A stretch of DNA of 64,000 bases, taken from the NCBI GenBank assembly GCA_036971475.1, contig JBAIZL010000028.1, positions 790,001 to 854,000 of the forward strand, written 5' to 3'. Shown piece by piece: positions 24,360-34,000 of this stretch. Below the pieces are notes generated by a model. The model was not told where the DNA came from. It searched no databases and saw nothing but the letters and a program-made list of their open reading frames with translations. Made by a program: the position numbers and the translations under genes. Source of the stretch: Prosapia bicincta. Lineage: Eukaryota; Arthropoda; Insecta; Hemiptera; Cercopidae. Numbering within the stretch: position 1 is the first letter of the stretch; every line of letters starts with the position of its first letter.

Positions 24360-24778
24360 GATTCGTTGAAAACTTTCTTCCATGAAATATCCCTCAGCCT
24401 TCCAAAGAGATGTAGCTTCGTGTTGTTCGATCAGCTGATCAAATTCCTGGAAAGCTTCGCCGTGCGTCATGGTTTTCTTCCATCACCTTCGGCAGGCGCT
24501 GGCTGTGTGCTTAACTCATGAGCTCCATCCTCTTTCATCTCTCCATTCCCGCCAACAATGTTCATATCCTTACAGCCTAGAATGTTTCGGAGAAGATCGA
24601 CGATTTCTTCATTTGTGTTCAGTAACAATGTTTTCCGTTTGTAATAAGTTTTTAATTGCTGAAGTTTTTGCCATGATTTAACTAATCTTATCGGACTGAT
24701 TGCATCCCATGTAGGAATCCACAAAGCGACATGTAGCAAGTCTACGTTTTTAGACACTCGGAGACACCCGCGATTATA
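24360..24778 (-). pseudogene. Tigger/Jerky-like (pogo/CENP-B superfamily) transposase C-terminus, frameshifted
   Basis: The minus strand from about 24778 to 24467 reads DLLHVALW, then DAISPIRLVKSWQKL, which fits the post-DDE helix of Tigger/Jerky-type transposases, where a D(A)I...W..V.P.TL..SW.KL pattern is usual. An acidic, Pro/Gly-rich linker follows. The frame ends at a TGA just after GRKP. In the next frame, reading continues as MTHGEAFQEFDQLIE, then QHEATSL, fitting the C-terminal motif of the same family. One missing A in the AAAA run near 24471 would explain the break. The DDE catalytic part and DNA-binding domains are not present. Family assignment is from motif recall. Confidence 0.55.
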
Positions 24779-25452
24779 ACTGTTAAAAACTTACGCCGAT
24801 AAAGAAATCACAGTTTTTTCCCGATTTTCCACCATACTGTATATTGTAGACTATAAACTCTAGGTAAAACAACTAACTAAATTATCTAATTCTGTAGAGC
24901 TTTTATGTGAACTAAACGATATGGAGTCTCGGGCAGAATAAAGACGTTTACTACGTCCGGACATGAGAGGCGCAGATATGAGAGGATCTACTAAACCTAA
25001 CTCACTCGTCGCTCTGATATCAGGAGAAAAGAATTTTGTGTGTCATTTTTATAAAAACAGATTATTTGGATTGGAGAAATTTTTCAAAATGTTGTTTATA
25101 ACCTTCTTTATTTATTTGAGTGCATTTACATCTCCCAACAAGGTCCTTATCCACAACTCAGAACTCTATTCATGAATTCTATCTTGTATTTATTGCAGTG
25201 TTACTGAAAATAACTATAGCCACTGCCCATTGTATATCACACTATATGACTTCATAGCCTACTAAATATCAAAGGTATTTCTAGAATTAAAACGTTAATA
25301 TAGTAAACTAATTCGTTTCTTTCAGAGGAAAACAGTTTAGCCAGAATCTAGGCTATGTTTAATAGACTCAAGTAGTACGTTAGCACAGAAAATGTAGAAT
25401 CCTTTTTTGCACTAATTTCATTTGGTAAGATTTATTTTATAAATTTATATAT
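24779..25452. other. Non-coding stretch, nothing identified
   Basis: No recognisable upstream part of the transposase remains here. A 70-codon plus-strand open frame at 24963-25175 shows no recognisable features. Confidence 0.45.
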
Positions 25453-26611
25453 TGTAACACTCTTAAAAATAAGGTGTTACATATAAATTCATTTATATAT
25501 TTGAGTTTTATTTAATAATTATATCGTCCCAATATAAAAGAAAATTTTTGTTTTATTGGTTCACTTTGTGAAGCTAGCATAGATAGTAGCGCCCCTAGCG
25601 AGTAAAAATGTAAAATATCGTACGAGTTAGTAACTTAGGGCAATTACCACATCACCCCCATGTGACGTAAGCATGGTCTGATATCGCCTGATCCAATGCA
25701 CCAATCAAAAAATTCGAAATAATAACCAAGGGTGGGAAATTCCGTTGGCGTGCCCTTGCAGAAGCCCCACTTCTCAAAACGTTTCCGAACGAGACGGACG
25801 TGATGGCATTTTCGGACGTAACCCAGAAATTTACAAGCTTCCAGTATTCAAAATTTAAGATGTAAGGCCAATACCGAATTTTATTAACGCAACAAAAGAA
25901 GAAGTCAGAAGCGATTATTTATGTGTTTCAAACGAGTAGAGGTTAATATCATTTTTGTTTAAGAGCGCTAATTTGCAAGAGCGATGTGTTAAGTGTTAAA
26001 TGTACAAAATCGTTGTGCAATAATTAATGATGTGTTTAAAGTGTTTTACAAGTAATGTGCACAAGCAGGTACGTTTTAGATAATAATAAAGAAAATGTAT
26101 TTTAATGTTAACTAAGTTGAATTTTAATTGATAAACGGTTAACACATGAACGGTAGATATTGTCCCTTGAATATTCATTTCTAAAATTGGAAAACTTGAG
26201 TTACTATCTTCTCGATAAATATAATTTTAAAGGCTAATAAGTAATTAAAATGTATGGAATAATTAGCAGTAATTAAAAGTAAATTACTCGACACATTGCT
26301 GTCCTTTGTTCTTTTGTAATTTGTCACTGATTAATAAATTGTATGACTTTGTATTTTAAAAATTTAAATTCTTATTTCACAAGTAAACTAGAACGTTACA
26401 AACTTTCAATTTTCATTTCAAGTAACCTAGTTCTATCTTCCGAAGATATCAGAAGATCGTTTACAGAAAGACATTATTATGCCTGGCTGATACGGAGAAC
26501 TAGGAGCCCCTGGTAAGTAAGGTTAATTAATTTGTTAATTAGTAATTAACACACATTTTTAATAAAACCCTGATAAATACTTACCCCAGGAAAAAGGGTT
26601 CAACTGTTACA
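25453..26611. mobile_element. Candidate solo LTR (weak)
   Basis: The segment starts with TGTAACAC (25453) and ends with GTTACA (26611; an alternative end is at 26653), giving TG...CA termini with inverted ends as in Gypsy-type LTRs. It is more complex than the flanks, with GC-richer portions at about 25570-25870. No second copy, primer-binding site or clear target-site duplication can be shown, because the flanks are TA-rich. GTGTTACA also occurs 22 bp inside the left end, so the pairing of ends may be chance. A GTAAGT at 26513 could instead be a splice donor. Confidence 0.22.
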
Positions 26612-26650
26612 TATGCGCAACTCTGCTTGTTTTGTTTGTTCCGAACTGTT

Positions 26651-26653
<3 letters not shown>

Positions 26654-26743
<90 letters not shown>
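26654..26743. repeat. (AT)n microsatellite, ~90 bp
   Basis: Pure TA repeats, the longest (AT)n tract in the window. Confidence 0.97.
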
Positions 26744-26746
<3 letters not shown>

Positions 26747-26860
26747 CTTATAAACTAGAGGCATTTTCGATTCAATAGCATTTTAAACTAACAACCTACA
26801 GTTAATAAATTAATATAACCTTCCTTTTTAAAAAGCTGATATACAAAACTAACGACTACG

Positions 26861-28845
26861 TGGGTTTTCCGACCGTGGTATTTGCGATCCTATTGTTTGA
26901 ACACCTGCTGCTGTGGCGTTTCCGACCGTGGTATTTGCGATCCTATTGTTTGAGCACCTGCTGCTATGGCGTTTCCGACCGTGATATTTGCGATCCTATT
27001 GTTTGAACACCTGCTGCTGTGGCGTTTCCGACCGTGGTATTTGCGATCCTATTGTTTGAACACCTGCTGCTGTGGCGTTTCCGACCGTGGTATTTGCGAT
27101 CCTATTGTTTGAACACCTGCTGCTGTGGCGTTTCCGACCGTGGTATTTGCGATCCTATTGTTTGAGCACCTGCTGCTATGGCGTTTCCGACCGTGATATT
27201 TGCGATCCTATTGTTTGAACACCTGCTGCTGTGGCGTTTCCGACCGTGGTATTTGCGATCCTATTGTTTGAACACCTGCTGCTGTGGCGTTTCCGACCGT
27301 GGTATTTGCGATCCTATTGTTTGAACACCTGCTGTTGTGGCGTTTCCGACCGTGGTATTTGCGATCCTATTGTTTGAACACCTGCTGCTGTGGCGTTTCC
27401 GACCGTGGTATTTGCGATCCTATTGTTTGAACACCTGCTGCTGTGGCGTTTCCGACCGTGGTATTTGCGATCCTATTGTTTGAACACCTGCTGCTGTGGC
27501 GTTTCCGACCGTGGTATTTGCGATCCTATTGTTTGAACACCTGCTGCTGTGGCGTTTCCGACCGTGGTATTTGCAATCCTATTGTTTGAACACATGCTGC
27601 TGTGGCGTTTCCGACCGTGGTATTTGCGATCCTATTGTTTGAACACCTGCTGCTGTGGCGTTTCCGACCGTGGTATTTGCGATCCTATTGTTTGAACACC
27701 TGCTGCTGTGGCGTTTCCGACCGTGGTATTTGCGATCCTATTGTTTGAACACCTGCTGCTGTGGCGTTTCCGACCGTGGTATTTGCGATCCTATTGTTTG
27801 AACACCTGCTGCTGTGGCGTTTCTGACCGTGGTATTTGCGATCTTATTGTTTGAACACCTGCTGCTGTGGCGTTTCCTACCGTGGTATTTGCGATCCTAT
27901 TGTTTGAACACCTGCTGCTGTGGCGTTTCCGACCGTGGTATTTGCGATCCTATTGTTTGAACACCTGCTGCTGTGGCGTTTCCGACTGTGGTATTTGCGA
28001 TCCTATTGTTTGAACACCTGCTGCTGTGGCGTTTCCGACCGTGGTATTTGCGATCCTATTGTTTGAACACCTGCTGCTGTGGCGTTTCCGACCGTGGTAT
28101 TTGCGATCCTATTGTTTGAACACCTGCTGCTGTGGCGTTTCCGACCGTGGTATTTGCGATCCTATTGTTTGAACACCTGCTGCTGTGGCGTTTCCGACCG
28201 TGGTATTTGCGATCCTGTTGTTTGAACACCTGCTGCTGTGGCGTTTCCGACCGTGGTATTTGCGATCCTATTGTTTGAACACCTGCTGCTGTGGCGTTTC
28301 CGACCGTGGTATTTGCGATCCTATTGTTTGAACACCTGCTGCTGTGGCGTTTCCGACCGTGGTATTTGCGATCCTATTGTTTGAACACCTGCTGCTGTGG
28401 CGTTTCCCACCGTGGTATTTGCGATCCTATTGTTTGTACACCTGCTGCTGTGGCGTTTCCAACCGTGGTATTTGCGATCCTATTGTTTGAACACCTGCTG
28501 CTGTGGCGTTTCCGACCGTGGTATTTGCGATCCTATTGTTTGAACACCTGCTGCTGTGGCGTTTCCCACCGTGGTATTTGCGATCCTATTGTTTGTACAC
28601 CTGCTGCGTTGGCGTTTTCAACCGTGGTATTTGCGATCCTATTGTTTGAACACCTGCTGCTGTGGCGTTTCCGACCGTGGTATTTGCGATCCTATTGTTT
28701 GTACACCTGCTGCTGTGGCGTTTCCGACCGTGGTATTTGCGATCCTATTGTTTGTACACCTGCTGCTGTGGCGTTTCCGACCGTGGTATTTGCGATCCTA
28801 TTGTTTGTACACCTGCTGCTGTGGCGTTTCCGACCGTGGTATTTG
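26861..28845. repeat. 53-bp minisatellite, about 37 units
   Basis: The unit is GTGGCGTTTCCGACCGTGG, TATTTGCGATCCTATTGTTTG, AACACCTGCTGCT (53 bp), GC-rich compared with its surroundings and with several CpGs. A rare variant pair (GAGCACC with CTATGGCG and GTGATATTTG) occurs twice, 212 bp apart (26952 and 27164), so a four-unit block was duplicated near the left end. Variants with TTTGTACACC accumulate after 28430. Open frames of up to 189 codons arise because 53 is not a multiple of 3 and all three frames are open; they are artefacts. Confidence 0.97.
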
Positions 28846-29669
28846 CAATTATATCCTTAAAATACGACAAGAGTGTTTAATCACTTGCTGTATAGTAATG
28901 TAAAATAATACAATTATATCCTTAAAATACGACAAGAGTGTTTAATCACTTGCTGTATAGCAATGTAAAACAATACAATTATATCCTTAAAATACGACAA
29001 GAGTGTTTAATCACTTGCTGTATAGTAATGTAAAATAATATAATTATATCCTTAAAATACGACAAGAGTGTTTAATCACTTGCTTTATAGTAATGTAAAA
29101 TAATACAATTATATCCTTAAAATACGACAAGAGTGTTTAATCACTTGCTGTATAGTAATGTAAAATAATACAATTATATCCTTAAAATACGACAAGAGTG
29201 TTTAATCACTTGCTTTATAGTAATGTAAAATAATACAATTATATCCTTAAAATACGACAAGAGTGTTTAATCACTAGCTGTATAGTAATGTAAAATAATA
29301 CAATTATATTCTTAAAATACGACAAGAGTGTTTAATCACTTGCTGTATAGTAATGTAAAATAATACAATTATATTCTTAAAATACGACAAGAGTGTTTAA
29401 TCACTTGCTGTATAGTAATGTAAAATAATACAATTATATCCTTAAAATACGACAAGAGTGTTTAATCACTTGCTGTATAGTAATGTAAAATAATACAATT
29501 ATATCCTTAAAATACGACAAGAGTGTTTAATCACTAGCTGTATAGTAATGTAAAATAATACAATTATATTCTTAAAATACGACAAGAGTGTTTAATCACT
29601 TGCTGTATAGTAATGTAAAATAATACAACCATATCCTTATAATACGACAAGAGTGTTTAATCACTTGCT
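28846..29669. repeat. 65-bp minisatellite, about 12.7 units
   Basis: The unit is CAATTATATCCTTAAAATAC, GACAAGAGTGTTTAATCAC, TTGCTGTATAGTAATGTAAA, ATAATA (65 bp). It is AT-rich and very uniform, with a few shared variants (CTTTATAG, CACTAGCTG, ATATTCTT) in alternating order. It begins directly at the last base of the 53-bp array, with no unique DNA between. Confidence 0.97.
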
Positions 29670-29783
29670 AAAGAAAAATATTTAAACATGCCTACGTTTG
29701 CGCTATGCCAACGTAGCCTGTACTAAGCCTGGATAAAATGTGAAGGGATATTTTTCAAATTATTTACATAATTTATTGTGCAG

Positions 29784-29981
29784 TAGTGATGTGACGAGTC
29801 GAGTATTTCATCGACTCGATTAAATCGCCGTTTAAACTTGCTAAATTTGATGTTTCAGCTGCTACCTGCTAATTTTGGAATTCGTAAACTATTTGACCGA
29901 GTCGATACTCGAGTACTGTAGTATAAGAATCGAGTCGACTCGATACCTTTCGAGTAAAATACTCGACTCGTCACATCACTA
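29784..29981. mobile_element. hAT-type MITE (198 bp) with 8-bp target duplication
   Basis: Perfect 25-bp terminal inverted repeats (29784-29808 and 29957-29981) beginning TAGTGATGTGACGAGTCGAG. The TAGTGATG end fits the hAT terminal consensus. Flanking 8-mers TTGTGCAG (29776-29783) and TTGTGGAG (29982-29989) differ at one base, as expected for an 8-bp hAT target-site duplication. The interior carries repeated GAGTCGA/TCGACTC motifs near both ends (possible transposase-binding sites) and no coding sequence, so it would depend on a transposase supplied in trans. Confidence 0.85.
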
Positions 29982-30219
29982 TTGTGGAGTAGTGAATTGA
30001 ATGGTAGGAAATCCCACGTGGTTTTGTCAGTGGTCGGAAGTCCACGCCACCAAACTAACATGGCGCCCCGTCGTGGTCAAGAGTTGAGTGTGTTATTAGT
30101 GCAAGTAATATGATCTATTGAAATATTTATTTTAAAGAACTTCAGAGTAAAATTTTTGTTTTTGTTTTGTAACTTGTGCGTTTATTATAATAATTATTTT
30201 TGTGTCTATAAATTTACAG

Positions 30220-30432
30220 TTCACATAGGTAAAAGTTAAAGTAGTGTACTCAAAATCTCACAAAAATTAGTCTTTAATAAGAACACAAAACAAACTAGTT
30301 TCAGCTACTGTAGTAGTAGCCAAGCACTGAGGAAGGCGACTTCGTCGCTGAAACTAGTTTGTTTTGTGTTCTTATTAAAGACTAATTTTTGTGAGATTTT
30401 GAGTACACTACTTTAACTTTTACCTATGTGAA
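30220..30432. repeat. Perfect 86-bp inverted repeat with 41-bp loop
   Basis: Arms 30220-30305 and 30347-30432 are exact reverse complements with no mismatch found. The outer end is TTCACATAGGT and the inner end CTAGTTTCAGC. The loop (30306-30346) holds a hammerhead core. Perfect arms imply recent formation or maintenance by gene conversion. Confidence 0.95.
30315..30365 (+). ncRNA. Hammerhead-ribozyme-like module inside a perfect inverted repeat
   Basis: CTGAGGA at 30327-30333 (exact CTGANGA), then stem II GCGAC-TTC-GTCGC (5 bp), T, GAAAC at 30350-30354, palindromic stem III ACTAGT, UU, then TGTTT. The last five bases before the core, AAGCA, pair with that TGTTT as stem I (one G-U). Every core base and all three stems are present. 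On the opposite strand of the left arm a second half-module is visible: GCTAC-tactaca-GTAGC, T, GAAAC, ACTAGT, but without CTGANGA. The layout is therefore again a divergent pair. Confidence 0.58.
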
Positions 30433-30581
30433 TAGTTCTCACTAGCTAAGCTCTAAATAACTAAAAAAATTTACAGTTGTTCCCAAATAGTCATTTTAAA
30501 GCCTTTATATGGAAAAAAATTTGACTATTTTATCCATAATTAATTTTTTTATAAATTTACTAAAACAAATGCCTTATTGAC

Positions 30582-30585
<4 letters not shown>

Positions 30586-30671
<86 letters not shown>
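30586..30671. repeat. (CA)n microsatellite
   Basis: A pure CA run of about 85 bp. Confidence 0.97.
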
Positions 30672-30672
<1 letters not shown>

Positions 30673-31027
30673 CGAAAGCCAGAATTAATAGGCTGTGTAG
30701 AGGGAACGAAATTATTAATATAATTCAGATGTTTAGTTTTAAATGTTTATGGTTTTATTTTAATCATAAAACTATTATTTTATGGAAATGGTAACTTAAT
30801 AAATGGCTGGATAGTAATTGCAAAATGGCTTCATATAAAAGTTATTCTGTCAGTAATTGCTGTGACGAACATAAAATGTGACGCAATAATGACGTCTCTC
30901 TGAAGTTTTCGTCGCGGTAATAGAATGTGGGCGGCCTTTCATGTCCGCATATCGCGCATCACTTATTCTATTGAATGTCTTCGGTTTTCCATGGACAATT
31001 GACGTATAGTGTTGCATTTTTAGGCAC
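30672..31027. other. Unique DNA bordering the satellite
   Basis: AT-rich, becoming GC-richer at 30880-30960, with no recognised gene or element. It ends abruptly at the first satellite monomer: no partial or decayed monomer is visible before 31028. Confidence 0.55.
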
Positions 31028-34000
31028 TAGAGATTGGCAACAACGCACTCGGTTTAACTGCACCGTATCTACATCCAAACATATCTCTAACTTCAATTCT
31101 TCAAACATACTAGCTTTCGTGGAATGAGAATGAATGAATGGAATAACGACTATGAATACCTAGAGATTGGCAACAACGCACTCGGTTTAACTGCACCGTA
31201 TCTACATCCAAACAGCTCTCTAACTTCAATTCTTCAAACATACTAGCTTTCGTGGAATGAGAATGAATGAATGGAATAACGACTATGAATACCTAGAGAT
31301 TGGCAACAACGCACTCGGTTTAACTGCACCGTATCTACATCCAAACAGCTCTCTAACTTCAATTCTTCAAACATACTAGCTTTCGTGGAATGAGAATGAA
31401 TGAATGGAATAACGACTATGAATACCTAGAGATTGGCCACAACGCACTCGGTCTAACTGCACCGTATCTACATCCAAACAGCGCTCTAACTTCAATTCTT
31501 CAAACATACTAGCTTTCGTGGAATGAGAATGAATGAATGGAATAACGACTATGAATACCTACAGATTAGCAATAGTGTACTCGGTCTAACTGCACCGTAT
31601 CTACATCCAAACAGCTCTCTAACTTCAATTCTTCAAACATACTAGCTTTCGTGGAATGAGAATGAATGAATGGAATAACGACTATGAATACCTAGAGATT
31701 GGCAACAACGCACTCGGTTTAACTGCACCGTATCTACATCCAAACAGCTCTCTAACTTCAATTCTTCAAACATACTAGCTTTCGTGGAATGAGAATGAAT
31801 GAATGGAATAACGACTATGAATACCTAGAGATTGGCAACAACGCACTCGGTTTAACTGCACCGTATCTACATCCAAACAGCTCTCTAACTTCAATTCTTC
31901 AAACATACTAGCTTTCGTGGAATGAGAATGAATGAATGGAATAACGACTATGAATACCTAGAGATTGGCCACAACGCACTCGGTCTAACTGCACCGTATC
32001 TACATCCAAACAGCGCTCTAACTTCAATTCTTCAAACATACTAGCTTTCGTGGAATGAGAATGAATGAATGGAATAACGACTATGAGTAGCTACAGATTA
32101 GCAACAACGCACTCGGTCTAACTGCACCGTATCTACATCCAAACAGCTCTCTAACTTCAATTCTTCAAACATACTAGCTTTCGTGGAATGAGAATGAATG
32201 AATGGAATAACGACTATGAATACCTAGAGATTGGCCACAACGCACTCGGTCTAACTGCACCGTATCTACATCCAAACAGCTCTCTAACTTCAATTCTTCA
32301 AACATACTAGCTTTCGTGGAATGAGAATGAATGAATGGAATAACGACTATGAGTAGGTACAGATTAGCAACAACGCACTCGGTCTAACTGCACCGTATCT
32401 ACATCCAAACAGCTCTCTAACTTCAATTCTTCAAACATACTAGCTTTCGTGGAATGAGAATGAATGAATGGAATAACGACTATGAGTAGCTACAGATTAG
32501 CAACAACGCACTCGGTCTAACTGCACCGTATCTACATCCAAACAGCTCTCTAACTTCAATTCTTCAAACATACTAGCTTTCGTGGAATGAGAATGAATGA
32601 ATGGAATAACGACTATGAATACCTAGAGATTGGCCACAACGCACTCGGTCTAACTGCACCGTATCTACATCCAAACAGCTCTCTAACTTCAATTCTTCAA
32701 ACATACTAGCTTTCGTGGAATGAGAATGAATGAATGGAATAACGACTATGAGTAGGTACAGATTAGCAACAACGCACTCGGTCTAACTGCACCGTATCTA
32801 CATCCAAACAGCTCTCTAACTTCAATTCTTCAAACACACTAGCTTTCGTGGAATGAGAATGAATGAATGGAATAACGACTATGAATACCTAGAGATTGGC
32901 CACAACGCACTCGGTCTAACTGCACCGTATCTACATCCAAACAGCTCTCTAACTTCAATTCTTCAAACATACTAGCTTTCGTGGAATGAGAATGAATGAA
33001 TGGAATAACGACTATGAATACCTAGAGATTAGCAACAACGCACTCGGTCTAACTGCACCGTATCTACATCCAAACAGCTCTCTAACTTCAATTCTTCAAA
33101 CATACTAGCTTTCGTGGAATGAGAATGAATGAATGGAATAACGACTATGAGTAGCTACAGATTAGCAACAACGCACTCGGTCTAACTGCACCGTATCTAC
33201 ATCCAAACAGCTCTCTAACTTCAATTCTTCAAACATACTAGCTTTCGTGGAATGAGAATGAATGAATGGAATAACGACTATGAGTAGCTACAGATTAGCA
33301 ACAACGCACTCGGTCTAACTGCACCGTATCTACATCCAAACAGCTCTCTAACTTCAATTCTTCAAACATACTAGCTTTCGTGGAATGAGAATGAATGAAT
33401 GGAATAACGACTATGAATACCTAGAGATTGGCCACAACGCACTCGGTCTAACTGCACCGTATCTACATCCAAACAGCTCTCTAACTTCAATTCTTCAAAC
33501 ATACTAGCTTTCGTGGAATGAGAATGAATGAATGGAATAACGACTATGAGTAGCTACAGATTAGCAACAACGCACTCGGTCTAACTGCACCGTATCTACA
33601 TCCAAACAGCTCCCTAACTTCAATTCTTCAAACATACTAGCTTTCGTGGAATGAGAATGAATGAATGGAATAACGACTATGAGTAGCTACAGATTAGCAA
33701 CAACGCACTCGGTCTAACTGCACCGTATCTACATCCAAACAGCTCTCTAACTTCAATTCTTCAAACATACTAGCTTTCGTGGAATGAGAATGAATGAATG
33801 GAATAACGACTATGAGTAGCTACAGATTAGCAACAACGCACTCGGTCTAACTGCACCGTATCTACATCCAAACAGCTCTCTAACTTCAATTCTTCAAACC
33901 TACTAGCTTTCGTGGAATGAGAATGAATGAATGGAATAACGACTATGAATACCTAGAGATTGGCCACAACGCACTCGGTCTAACTGCACCGTATCTACAT

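Noticed and set aside
28291..28903. 189- and 115-codon open frames
   Set aside because: Minisatellite of 53 bp, with all three forward frames open; the peptide period of 53 residues equals three units.
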